Origin: Merdimmobilis hominis
GTDB lineage: Bacteria; Bacillota; Clostridia; Oscillospirales; Ruminococcaceae
Direction: 5' to 3' (one strand)
Length of the DNA: 64,000 nt
Assembly (NCBI RefSeq): GCF_021109255.1
Contig: NZ_JAJODG010000002.1
Below, in pieces: positions 40,667-48,690 of this stretch (positions within the stretch are counted from its first letter, which is position 1; every line of letters starts with the position of its first letter). The notes beneath the pieces were generated by a model, which did no database searches, was not told the origin of the DNA, and saw only the letters and a list, made by a program, of their open reading frames with translations. Position numbers and translations under genes: made by a program.

Positions 40667-40707
40667 AAAGGGCGGAGCCTTCGACTATCGAAGGCTCCGC
40701 CCTTTTT
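40667..40707. terminator. Bidirectional terminator
   Basis: An AAAGGGCGGAGCCTTCG / CGAAGGCTCCGCCCTTT stem with a U-tract, downstream of the ZIP gene. The rest of 40708-40829 shows nothing. Confidence 0.92.
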
Positions 40708-40829
40708 ATAACTTTTCTACAATCGGAAACATTTCGTCTAGGCGATTTGACGCCAGTCCACCCAACTAGGCCCGCACCCACCCAAACAACCGAAAACAGA
40801 ACTCCCTCCATATCGCTTGCCTGCCGGTT

Positions 40830-41765
40830 TTACACAGGGGGATTTTCCTGGGGAGGGGGGAGGATCACCTCTGCCCTGCCCGCCTGGGAGTTCTCTGGCG
40901 AGACATACAGGGAGGGAATGACAAACCCAGCCTGATCCAGTGCCCTTTTTATGGCGAGGCGCAGCCCTCGTTCCAGCGCCCAGAACTGCATGGGTTTTGC
41001 CCGGCACATCACCCCGATCTCCACTCCTAGGTTGGTAAATCCGGTGATTCCCCGAACCGCAGGGGGTTCCGCAACCAATTCTTCATGGTCGCTGGCAAAT
41101 TGGGTGATGGCCTCCTGGATGCAGTCCATCGCCTGCTGGGCGTCGTCTTCATATCGGATGAGGACGGTCACCAAAGCTAGGCAATTCCCCCTGGAGTAGT
41201 TAATCACCCGGTTGATGGTTCCGTTGGGGATGATGATCTGCTCCCCGCGGAAGGTGCGCAGATAGGTCACCCGCATAGCAGTGGCCTCCACCGTCCCCTC
41301 CACCGTGTCCAGCTTGATGTAATCCCCAACGGAGAATTGGTTTTCAAACATCATAAAGAAGCCCGTTGCCACATCCTTCACCAGGCTTTGGGCGCCAATG
41401 CCGATGGCAAGGCTTCCGACGCCGGCGGTGACCAGCAGGTTTCCCATATAATCCCCTACGCCCAGCTGCCCCAACACCAGCAAGAACGCCACAAAATAAA
41501 CGGTATACCGGGCCACGCTGCGCACCAAGGTCATCATGGTGTCCACCCGGCGGCCCTGCTGCTCGCTTCGGTGGTACCTCTTGCTGTCAATCACCCGCTT
41601 GGTCTGGCGGGAAATCAGGTTGAGAACCACCCGCGCCAAAAAGAGAATTAACAGAATGAGGAACGCCTTCCACAAAAGCGTCCCCAAATTGTCCCCCAAA
41701 TACAGCAGAAGATCATCCAAATGGGCTTTAAACTGCTCGCCGACGTTTACAGCTGACAGCTGCAT
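40830..41765 (-). CDS. Small-conductance mechanosensitive channel (MscS family)
   Basis: 311 aa. A first helix lies at about 35-55, further helices at about 95-115, and the pore helix near 117-145 shows the GVGSLAIGIGAQSLVKDVAT pattern. The beta domain has SVGDYIKLDTVEGTVEAT near 160-178, and the YLRTFRGEQIIIPNGTI match is typical. It releases osmolytes at high membrane tension. ATG at 41765 follows AAGGAGGGG, which favours it over GTG 41786. It sits next to mntP. Confidence 0.92.
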   Translation of the reverse strand: MQLSAVNVGEQFKAHLDDLLLYLGDNLGTLLWKAFLILLILFLARVVLNLISRQTKRVIDSKRYHRSEQQGRRVDTMMTLVRSVARYTVYFVAFLLVLGQLGVGDYMGNLLVTAGVGSLAIGIGAQSLVKDVATGFFMMFENQFSVGDYIKLDTVEGTVEATAMRVTYLRTFRGEQIIIPNGTINRVINYSRGNCLALVTVLIRYEDDAQQAMDCIQEAITQFASDHEELVAEPPAVRGITGFTNLGVEIGVMCRAKPMQFWALERGLRLAIKRALDQAGFVIPSLYVSPENSQAGRAEVILPPPQENPPV

Positions 41766-41807
41766 ACCATACCCCTCCTTTCCCACACAGCTAGACTTAG
41801 ATGAGTC

Positions 41808-42374
41808 CTAGCCGACGGTGTGTTCCAACCATATTTTAATCCCGGTCAGGATGAGGATCACCCCGCCGAAAATCTCTGCCCGCTCCTTGAGGAGCCCGCC
41901 GAACTGGCGGCCGATAAAAAAGCCCGCTAGGCAGCACCAAAAGGTAACCGCCCCAATGGCCAGCGCCGCCGGAAGGATTTCCACCTCCAGCATGGCAAAC
42001 CCAATCCCCACTGCCAAAGCGTCAATGCTGGTGGCAACCGCCTGGAGAAGAAGTGTCCCCCAGCGGAACACCCGCGGATGGCTCACCTGGGGATTGCGCA
42101 GTTCCGCAATCCCCTCCCTCACCATTTTGCCGCCGATGCCTCCCAGCAACAGCAGCGCCATCCAGTGATCCAGCTGTTTGGCTGGCTGGGAAAACCCCTG
42201 CCCAAGCAAAAAGCCCAGAACTGGCATCATCCCTTGGAAGAGGCCGAAGGCCCCCGCGGTATACAGGCCATGGCGTCCCCTGCTCCCCTTGAGGCAGAGC
42301 CCATTGGTGACCGAAACGGCAAAGGCGTCCATGGAGAGGCCAAGCGCCGTCAAAAACAACAACAGCAATCCCAA
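41808..42374 (-). CDS. mntP: Manganese efflux pump MntP (DUF204)
   Basis: 188 aa from the TTG at 42374. Six helices come in two similar halves with SMDAFAVSVTNGL (about 13-25) and SIDALAVGIGFAML (about 115-128), the conserved Asp/Asn repeat of MntP. Mn2+ export is expected. The frame is open to 42437, but AAGGTG about 11 nt upstream of 42374 and the family length support the shorter form; GTG at 42386 is another option. I looked for a yybP-ykoY Mn riboswitch upstream and saw none. Confidence 0.85.
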   Translation of the reverse strand: MGLLLLFLTALGLSMDAFAVSVTNGLCLKGSRGRHGLYTAGAFGLFQGMMPVLGFLLGQGFSQPAKQLDHWMALLLLGGIGGKMVREGIAELRNPQVSHPRVFRWGTLLLQAVATSIDALAVGIGFAMLEVEILPAALAIGAVTFWCCLAGFFIGRQFGGLLKERAEIFGGVILILTGIKIWLEHTVG

Positions 42375-42659
42375 CGATTGTTCCACACCTTCCCGATGAT
42401 ATTCCCCGATGAAGATTCCTCCCTCGGCTTTTTTCATGTATATGTGGAACGGTTAAGATCTAGGTTTCCCCTTAGAGCCCCCCGGGGAAAAGATTTTCCC
42501 CATCCCGCACAGAGAGTTGCCTCTGCTATAGGGCCCTAAAGCCTTAAAACAAGTGGAATAGCCCTGTGAAAATCGGCCTATCCTCTTTTTAAACCTGGAT
42601 GGGATCCATGGCTCGCCTCGGGTCACCTCCGCAGGGATGTCCCAAACCTGTGGCAGTAA

Positions 42660-42875
42660 ACCAAGGATTTCTTCCCCAAGGATCGCCTTGCGGCAATAAT
42701 GCCTCAAAGCCTGCACAGACCGGAAACATTCCGATGCCGCTTTGCGGCGGGAGGGCGGCCCCTCAAAATTGCGTGCCACTGTGTGGCAGGAAGCAATTTT
42801 GTGCATGTTACAAGCGGCGCTTGTAACAATGGAGAGAGAATTTCTTCCCCAATGATCGCTTTGCGATCATTGTAC
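42660..42875. repeat. Hairpin-rich noncoding stretch with degenerate direct repeat
   Basis: Four hairpins follow each other: GCCGC/GCGGC (42736-42748), CAAAATTGC...GCAATTTTG (42764-42801, with TGCCAC/GTGGCA inside), GTTACAAGC/GCTTGTAAC (42807-42827) and CAATGATCGC/GCGATCATTG (42850-42872). A 26-nt sequence at 42667-42692 recurs at 42840-42865 with two mismatches. No credible gene lies in 42375-42980; the two-copy repeat and dense dyads suggest a small repeat element. Confidence 0.6.
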
Positions 42876-43059
42876 CACAAAACCGGAGTCGCTGTCGAAT
42901 GATTTTCTCATAGATTGTTTTCTTTTCCCCGGTGGAAAGGATACGACTTGTTCATAGTTTCTTCATCAATTTTGGACCAATTTATTGTACAATAAATGCA
43001 TTCCTCACCTTGAAATTTTGGTATTCCTGGCCCTTTTGGGCCTGTTGGGAGTTTTCTAT

Positions 43060-43935
43060 TTGTTTGGATACATCAAACCCTTTCAGCCCGAACTGAAGAT
43101 TGCAGAGTTTGACACCTACAAAGCCGTTTACTGCGGTTTGTGCAAACAGCTGGGTCGTTCGTTTGGGCCTTTTTCCCGCTTGACCCTTAGTTACGACTTC
43201 ACCTTTTTGGCCATGCTTGGCATGGGCCTTACAGAGGACGAGCCCTCTTGGTCCCGCCAGCGGTGTTTTGTGAACCCCCTGAAGAAAAAAGCCTGCTTCT
43301 TCCCCTGCGGCGGCCTTTCTTTTGCCGCCGACGCGGCGATGATTATGTTCTACCACAAGGTGCGGGACAATATGGCGGACGATGGCCTCAAAGGCCGCAT
43401 CCTAGGCTATCTTGTCCTTCCGTTTGTGGGGCGCGCACGCAAAAAAGCGATGGTAAACCACCCGGAAGTGGACACAATACTGGGGGAAACCATGGCGCGG
43501 CAACAGGCTTTGGAGGCGGCAGGCTGTTCTTCGGTGGACGAGGCCAGTGAACCAACCGCCATTTTTTTAGCCCGCCTTTTTGAGATGCAGGGGCCAGATG
43601 AGCTTTCCCGCCGGGTGCTGTACCGGCTGGGGTACCTTATGGGCCGGTATGTCTATCTTTGCGACGCGTTGGACGACATCGAATCCGATTTAAAAAAGCA
43701 TCGCTACAACCCCTTCATCCTGGCAGAGGGGCTGACTGCTGGGGATGAGGAAAAAACCGCTGCTGTCCGGCGCCAGGCGGTGGGTTCCTTATACCTCACC
43801 ATCGCCGAGGCATGCAAAGCCATCGATCTATTGGAATTTACCCGGTTTGGTCCCATTTTATCCAATGTGGTCCACCTGGGGATGAAAAACAGCGTCAACC
43901 AAATTATTATGAAACGGAGGCAGAAGGATGAGTGA
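43060..43935 (+). CDS. DUF5685 family protein
   Basis: 291 aa starting FGYIKPFQPEL after a TTG at 43060, preceded by GGGAG 8 nt upstream. This fits DUF5685, which opens with FGY..P and then YKAVYCGLCKQLG (about 20-32). Three further Cys (KACFFPCGG) could bind metal. A helical C-terminal half has YLCDALDDIESDLKKHRYNPF near 210-230. That acidic cluster faintly recalls the DxxxD of phytoene/squalene synthases; this is my inference. The frame continues upstream to 42985, but a -10-like TACAAT at 42988-42993 argues against a start there. Overlaps the dnaJ-like gene by 8 nt. Confidence 0.8.
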   Translation: MFGYIKPFQPELKIAEFDTYKAVYCGLCKQLGRSFGPFSRLTLSYDFTFLAMLGMGLTEDEPSWSRQRCFVNPLKKKACFFPCGGLSFAADAAMIMFYHKVRDNMADDGLKGRILGYLVLPFVGRARKKAMVNHPEVDTILGETMARQQALEAAGCSSVDEASEPTAIFLARLFEMQGPDELSRRVLYRLGYLMGRYVYLCDALDDIESDLKKHRYNPFILAEGLTAGDEEKTAAVRRQAVGSLYLTIAEACKAIDLLEFTRFGPILSNVVHLGMKNSVNQIIMKRRQKDE

Positions 43936-44527
43936 TCCCTATAAGGTACTAGGGGTATCCCCCACCGCCAGCGACGCAGAGATTAAAGCCGCTTACCGGG
44001 ACCTGGCCAAAAAATATCATCCCGACGCCTATGTCAACAACCCTCTGGCCGACCTGGCCGCAGAAAAAATGCAGGAGATCAACGCCGCCTACGATGAAAT
44101 CCAGCGGCAGCGCAAATCCGGCGGAGGTTCCTACAGCGGTTCCTCCCAGTTCAGCGATGTGCGAAGCCTTCTCAACGCCGGCCGCATCACCGATGCGGAG
44201 GAGATCTTGGACGGTATCCCCGCTGCCAGCCGGGACGCCGAGTGGTATTATCTCAAGGGCCGTGCCTTTTACGCCAGGGGCTGGCTCAACGAGGCGATGA
44301 ATTACTTCATGCGGGCCAACCAGCTGAACCCTTCCAACCAAGAGTATCGGGATGCCCTCAATCGGATGGCCTATCAGCGGCAAAGCGGCAACCCTTATTA
44401 TGGGGGTGGGTACCACACCACTACCACCCATGTGGCGGGTTGTGATCTGTGTGACGTCTGCGCCTCTCTATACTGCGCTGACTGCTGCTGTGAATGTGCA
44501 GGCTGCGACTTATGCCGGTGTTTTTAA
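43928..44527 (+). CDS. J-domain protein with TPR-like region and Cys-rich tail
   Basis: 199 aa. A J domain at about 1-62 has the intact HPD motif (YHPDAY). It is followed by a Gly/Ser linker and a TPR-like helical repeat (about 75-140, WYYLKGRAFYARGWLNEAMN). The last 30 residues contain eleven Cys (CDLCDVC ... CADCCCEC ... CDLCRC). It has no DnaJ zinc-finger or C-terminal substrate domains, so it is a class-III J protein that recruits DnaK, with a tail that could bind metal or attach to a partner. It overlaps DUF5685 by 8 nt, so the two are coupled. Confidence 0.88.
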   Translation: MSDPYKVLGVSPTASDAEIKAAYRDLAKKYHPDAYVNNPLADLAAEKMQEINAAYDEIQRQRKSGGGSYSGSSQFSDVRSLLNAGRITDAEEILDGIPAASRDAEWYYLKGRAFYARGWLNEAMNYFMRANQLNPSNQEYRDALNRMAYQRQSGNPYYGGGYHTTTTHVAGCDLCDVCASLYCADCCCECAGCDLCRCF

Positions 44528-44594
44528 CCCAATTTTTTGACGGCACGGGGGCCTAGCGGCCCCTGTCTTTTCGTTTTAGGAAGGAGGGATACTC

Positions 44595-45131
44595 GTGAAA
44601 AAAAGCACCCAAGTAGCAGTGGGGGGATTGGCATCCGCCCTCTGCCTCCTGTTGATGTTCCTCACCGGGATGATCCCCTTCACCACCTATGCCCTGCCCG
44701 CTATGGCCGGCATCGTGCTGATTGCCGTGGTCATTGAGAACGGTACCCAAACGGCGGCCTTGGTGTATGTCAGCGTTTCCCTCCTCTCCCTGTTCCTCTC
44801 CCCAGACAAGGAGGCCGCGCTGATGTTCCTGTGTTTTTTCGGCTACTACCCGGTGATTAAGGCCAAACTGGAGCAGATCCGCCCCAAATTGTTGGAACTC
44901 CTCGCCAAATACGGCATCTTCAACCTGGCCATAATCGCCACCTATTGGGTGATTATCTATGTTTTGGGCCTGCCGGACATCCTGGAGGAGCTGGGCGAAC
45001 TTGGCAAGTACTCCATCGCCATCCTTTTGGGGATGGGCAACCTGGTCTTCTTCCTCTACGACCGGGCGCTGACCAATTTGGTCACCTTCTATGTCCGTTG
45101 GTTCCGGGTTAAGGTTCTGCGGAAGATTTGA
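44595..45131 (+). CDS. Multi-span membrane protein, unknown (J-protein neighbour)
   Basis: 178 aa. The GTG start at 44595 follows AAGGAGGGATACTC. Five hydrophobic segments are seen: ALCLLLMFLTGMIPF, ALPAMAGIVLIAVVI, ALVYVSVSLLSLFL, IFNLAIIATYWVIIYVLGL and YSIAILLGMGNLVFFLY. The protein ends in a basic VRWFRVKVLRKI. It lies 67 nt behind the J protein and ends with a terminator. It resembles small integral membrane (ECF-S-like) proteins in layout, with no sure family. Confidence 0.65.
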   Translation: MKKSTQVAVGGLASALCLLLMFLTGMIPFTTYALPAMAGIVLIAVVIENGTQTAALVYVSVSLLSLFLSPDKEAALMFLCFFGYYPVIKAKLEQIRPKLLELLAKYGIFNLAIIATYWVIIYVLGLPDILEELGELGKYSIAILLGMGNLVFFLYDRALTNLVTFYVRWFRVKVLRKI

Positions 45132-45147
45132 CCTTTCTCTCCCGCCC

Positions 45148-45176
45148 AAGCCTCCACTGCTGTGGAGGCTTTTTTG
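45148..45176 (+). terminator. Terminator of the DUF5685/J-protein cassette
   Basis: An AAGCCTCCAC/GTGGAGGCTT stem, loop TGCT, then a run of T. Confidence 0.88.
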
Positions 45177-45243
45177 CTGTCACAGCAAAGGGGCATCACC
45201 TCAGCTGCCGCTATGGAGAACCGGACACTCCATTTCAGCGCAA

Positions 45244-45277
45244 AAAGAAGGCATCCACCACTGTGGATGCCTTCTTT
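45244..45277. terminator. Terminator of the DHHW/MBOAT genes
   Basis: An AAAGAAGGCATCCAC / GTGGATGCCTTCTTT stem immediately past the stop of the DHHW gene. Confidence 0.88.
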
Positions 45278-45279
45278 CC

Positions 45280-46404
45280 TTAATAGCGCAGTTTGGGGAT
45301 GTTTTGGTCGCTGGCAAAGTTCATGAAGCTGTACAGGAGAAGGATGTCGTCATAGTCATTCTCCGCCAACAGATCGCTCATCTTGCCGGCCATCGCCCGC
45401 AGGTCCACCACCTGCACCTCATCATAGTTGTACAGCAGGTAGGGCACAAAGCTGTTGCCATAGGAATCTTTAATGACCAGGATGCGGCTCCCATCCCCGG
45501 GGCCGGCGCTGCTCTTTATCACCGTCAAGCCGTTGTTTCCCCGGAGGAAGGCGCCATATTTATCCCGCTCCTCGAATTTTTGCAGGTCGTGGAGGCCGTC
45601 CACCTCTTCCCCATCAATAGTCACCTGCTCCACCGCCGGATCAAACCATTCAATCACGTCCGGGACAGTGTTAAATAGCTTGGCCTTGCTGTAGTAGGTT
45701 CCATAGAAATCAGCAACCTGATGCTTGGGAAGGCTCTCATACTCCACTGGGGTCTTTCCCTCGACGCTCTCCAAATAGGAGAGATAGCCCAGGTATGCCC
45801 CATAGCAGGTCCAGTGGTGGTCTGTTTTATAGTAGATGGAGTCCTCTTTGTGGGCGGTGAGCAGGGCTGTGGGATCTACAGCTGTCAGGTTGGGGGCAGC
45901 GGCCCCGGCAAACAGCTCCTCCATACGGGCGTACTGATCCAGGTTGCCAAGGCCGGTGGGGAGTTTCTCCGATAGCACCATGTAGGAACTGGGGACGATC
46001 ATCAGAGAGATATGCCGGTCTGGGTATTTCTCGGCAAATTCCTTTACATAGCGGATGTTGTCGGAGAACCGCTTCTCATCCAAGGTGCGGTACTTCTCAA
46101 ACATATAGTGGTCGGCGCCGTAGACAATGCCGTTGTTCTCAATTTTTCCGATGGCCGATTCCGCCATGGATTTTATGGTGATCCAGCTGTCCCGGTTGAA
46201 GAATTGGTCGTTGATATACTCCTCATATTTCTGGGTGTAGGTGTTGTTGAGGAGGGTCTTGACGGTGAACTTGGGCTTCTGTTGAAGGTACCGGTTCTCC
46301 ATCTCAGAGAATTCCCGGTTGGTCTGGGTCAAGTCCATGGCGGTGCAGCCCAGGATGAACAGGGCAAACAGCAGCACCAGCGGATAGCGAAGTATCTCTT
46401 TCAT
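45280..46404 (-). CDS. DHHW-family (AlgX/AlgJ-like) secreted protein
   Basis: 374 aa. An N-terminal anchor/signal with LGC near residue 20 is followed by an SGNH-hydrolase-like domain. The family motif KTDHHWTCYGAYLGY appears near 198-212, and a Ser-containing VIKDSYGNSFVPYL lies near 310-323. DHHW proteins act outside the membrane with MBOAT acyltransferases to O-acetylate extracellular glycans. ATG at 46404 follows AAGGAGGGTGACAACC. It comes 15 nt after the MBOAT gene and ends in a terminator. Confidence 0.88.
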   Translation of the reverse strand: MKEILRYPLVLLFALFILGCTAMDLTQTNREFSEMENRYLQQKPKFTVKTLLNNTYTQKYEEYINDQFFNRDSWITIKSMAESAIGKIENNGIVYGADHYMFEKYRTLDEKRFSDNIRYVKEFAEKYPDRHISLMIVPSSYMVLSEKLPTGLGNLDQYARMEELFAGAAAPNLTAVDPTALLTAHKEDSIYYKTDHHWTCYGAYLGYLSYLESVEGKTPVEYESLPKHQVADFYGTYYSKAKLFNTVPDVIEWFDPAVEQVTIDGEEVDGLHDLQKFEERDKYGAFLRGNNGLTVIKSSAGPGDGSRILVIKDSYGNSFVPYLLYNYDEVQVVDLRAMAGKMSDLLAENDYDDILLLYSFMNFASDQNIPKLRY

Positions 46405-46419
46405 CGGTTGTCACCCTCC

Positions 46420-47796
46420 TTAAAACCGGAAATAGAGGAATGGGTTGTAGGATGCATCCACCAGATAGGCAACCGACAGCACCAAAATCAGCCCGAAGAA
46501 CGGGATGGAGAACCACAGGTTGTTCTCCCATTTTTGATACAGCGGTTTGAGGCACGGGGTGGCCAAAACCATGGCCACCAAGAAGGTGATCCCGTAGTTG
46601 CGCAGGTAGTAGATCCAGTCGGAGCCCCCCTGGAAGGCAAACATCTGGGAGAGGTACTGCCCCACCAAGGAAAGGTCGGTGATGGCAAACAGCACCCAGC
46701 TGATGGATAGTGCGATGGCCAGATACACATGGCACACCACTTTGCTGCTGTTGAGACGGGTGAGGAACCAGCGCTTCTCAATCACCAAGAGGACAAAGAA
46801 ATACAGCCCCCAGAGGATGAAATTCCAGTTGGCCCCGTGCCAGAAGCCGGTGGCAGCCCACACGACAAACAAGTTGAAATAGGTGCGTGCCGGGCCCCTG
46901 CGGCTGCCGCCCAGAGGGAAGTAGAGGTATTCCCGGAACCAGGAACCCAACGTCATATGCCAGCGCCGCCAAAACTCGGTGATGCTTTTGGAGATATAGG
47001 GGAAATCAAAGTTTTTGGGGAAGTCAAACCCCAGCATCCGCCCCAGCCCAATGGCCATTAGGGAATACCCGGAAAAGTCAAAGTAAATTTGCAGGGCATA
47101 GGCGAGGATTCCAATCCACGCCAAGGGGGTGGAAATCCCGGAAAAGCCCATCCCCTCCAGTTCGGTCCAGAGCATGCCGATGCTGTTGGCGATGAGAACC
47201 TTGCTGCCAAGGCCCAGGATAAAATACTTGATGCCGTCCTCGATCTGGACCAGATCCATCCGCCGCTCCTTCAGCTCCCGGTTTATATCGGTGTATTTGA
47301 CGATGGGGCCGGCGATCAGCTGTGGGAACAGCACTACAAAAGCGCCGAAGTCGATGATGTTGGTCTCCGCCTTCACCTTGCCCCGGTACACATCGATGGT
47401 GTAGCTCATGGTCTGGAAGGTGTAAAAGCTAATACCCAAAGGCAACCGCAGGGAAATCCCCCGCAGGGAGAGGCCAAACAGCGCGTTGAGATTCTCCACA
47501 AAGAAGTTGGTGTATTTGAAGAAACCAAGCATACCCAGATTGAACACCACCGAGAGGATGAGGAACACCCGGCAGAGCTTGGGGTTGTCCCGGTGGGACT
47601 CAATCCCCCGGGAGCAAAAATAATCCACCAGGATGGAGGCGATCATAATGGGGAAATACCGCGCCTCCCCCCAGGAGTAGAAGATCAGGCTCAAAATAAG
47701 TAACACACCGTTTTTAAACCGCCGCGGCGTAATATAGTAGACCAAGAACGCCGCCGGCAAAAAACGGAATAAAAACAAAATGCTAGAAAAAACCAT
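46420..47796 (-). CDS. MBOAT-family O-acyltransferase (AlgI/DltB-like)
   Basis: 458 aa with about 11 hydrophobic segments. The family core includes ISKSITEFWRRWHMTLGSWF near 285-304 and FWHGANWNFILWG near 340-352 (the catalytic His region). It passes acetyl or other acyl groups across the membrane to a glycan or lipoteichoic acid. The ATG at 47796 follows AGGGAGG. It precedes the DHHW gene and follows a DUF4358 lipoprotein, a trio I know from clostridial genomes. Confidence 0.92.
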   Translation of the reverse strand: MVFSSILFLFRFLPAAFLVYYITPRRFKNGVLLILSLIFYSWGEARYFPIMIASILVDYFCSRGIESHRDNPKLCRVFLILSVVFNLGMLGFFKYTNFFVENLNALFGLSLRGISLRLPLGISFYTFQTMSYTIDVYRGKVKAETNIIDFGAFVVLFPQLIAGPIVKYTDINRELKERRMDLVQIEDGIKYFILGLGSKVLIANSIGMLWTELEGMGFSGISTPLAWIGILAYALQIYFDFSGYSLMAIGLGRMLGFDFPKNFDFPYISKSITEFWRRWHMTLGSWFREYLYFPLGGSRRGPARTYFNLFVVWAATGFWHGANWNFILWGLYFFVLLVIEKRWFLTRLNSSKVVCHVYLAIALSISWVLFAITDLSLVGQYLSQMFAFQGGSDWIYYLRNYGITFLVAMVLATPCLKPLYQKWENNLWFSIPFFGLILVLSVAYLVDASYNPFLYFRF

Positions 47797-47877
47797 CGGT
47801 TGCCTCCCTGCGCCTATTGGGCCAGTTGTTAAAGTCAATGATGCATATGCACCTATATGAATCTGCCTGAAAAAGCA

Positions 47878-47918
47878 ACCACAAAGCCAGCCCGGCGAAA
47901 GGGCCGGGCCGGCTGGGT
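47878..47918 (-). terminator. Terminator between the DUF4358 gene and MBOAT
   Basis: A CCAGCC...GGCTGG type stem (AGCCGGCCCGGC with GCCGGGCTGGC), followed on the minus strand by a U-rich segment. The pairing is imperfect and the U-tract is some distance away. Confidence 0.55.
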
Positions 47919-47944
47919 GGTTCTTAGGAAATCAATAGATGGAA

Positions 47945-48529
47945 TTACCGAAACAGATTGGCGATGGCATCCACCGCTTTTTTGGCTTCGTTTTTGGCGA
48001 ATTCCAAAGCGCTCTCCTCATCTTCCGAAACATCGTCTGCTTTGCCCAGCATGGTGAAAAACACGTAGTCGTCATACCGGGTCACGGCGCTGGACTGAAT
48101 CTTTGCCATGTTGGAAGGATACTGTGTGGTGTCCTCCAGCAGCTTGTCCCGATAGGCGTTCAGCTGCTTCTCCACATCAGCTCCTTTGCCATCCTTGGCT
48201 TTGATGGCGATAAACTGGTCCACATGGGCGCTCATCATAGGGCCTTCGCCGATGAACTCCTCCACATCGTCCGGGTTGACACCGTAGACTTCCGACAGGG
48301 CTTCTTTCTCAATGGCCTGTGAGGGGATATAATCCTCGCCATAGGCTTCCCGGACCGCCTTATGGGCGGCGGCCAGCCGTTCAGAAGCGGTCAATTCCGA
48401 GGAGCTGGACATGCTGCTGGAAGAACTGGACATGCTGGATGAGCTGGAATTGTCATCTCTGCCAAAACAACCGGTGGTAACCGAGGCGATCAGCATCGCC
48501 GCAAAGATGATAGCTGTAACTTTTTTCAT
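47945..48529 (-). CDS. DUF4358 lipoprotein
   Basis: 194 aa. A lipobox TTGC (Cys near residue 21) is followed by a Ser-rich linker and then a DUF4358-type region (about 50-190) with AAHKAVREAYGEDYIP and VEKQLNAYRDKLLEDTTQYP. The protein would be anchored outside the membrane. ATG at 48529 has GAGGG upstream. DUF4358 genes commonly precede the MBOAT/DHHW pair, which suggests a shared role in extracellular acyl transfer. Confidence 0.85.
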   Translation of the reverse strand: MKKVTAIIFAAMLIASVTTGCFGRDDNSSSSSMSSSSSSMSSSSELTASERLAAAHKAVREAYGEDYIPSQAIEKEALSEVYGVNPDDVEEFIGEGPMMSAHVDQFIAIKAKDGKGADVEKQLNAYRDKLLEDTTQYPSNMAKIQSSAVTRYDDYVFFTMLGKADDVSEDEESALEFAKNEAKKAVDAIANLFR

Positions 48530-48690
48530 AGAAAATCATTCCCTCTTTTCATCAAATGGTATTCCGCGGGCATACTATCTGTGTCGATCCGCTGCCACGC
48601 GGATATGCTATCAGTGGCAAATTTTTCTTTCTTTATTGCATCACTTCTAGTTTTGACGGGAAGAGCAGAATTATTCTAGGAAAAGCAAGA

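Noticed and set aside
42375..42600. Possible yybP-ykoY manganese riboswitch before mntP
   Set aside because: I looked for the conserved GGGGAGUAG-like and AGACCUU-like blocks on the minus strand and saw neither.
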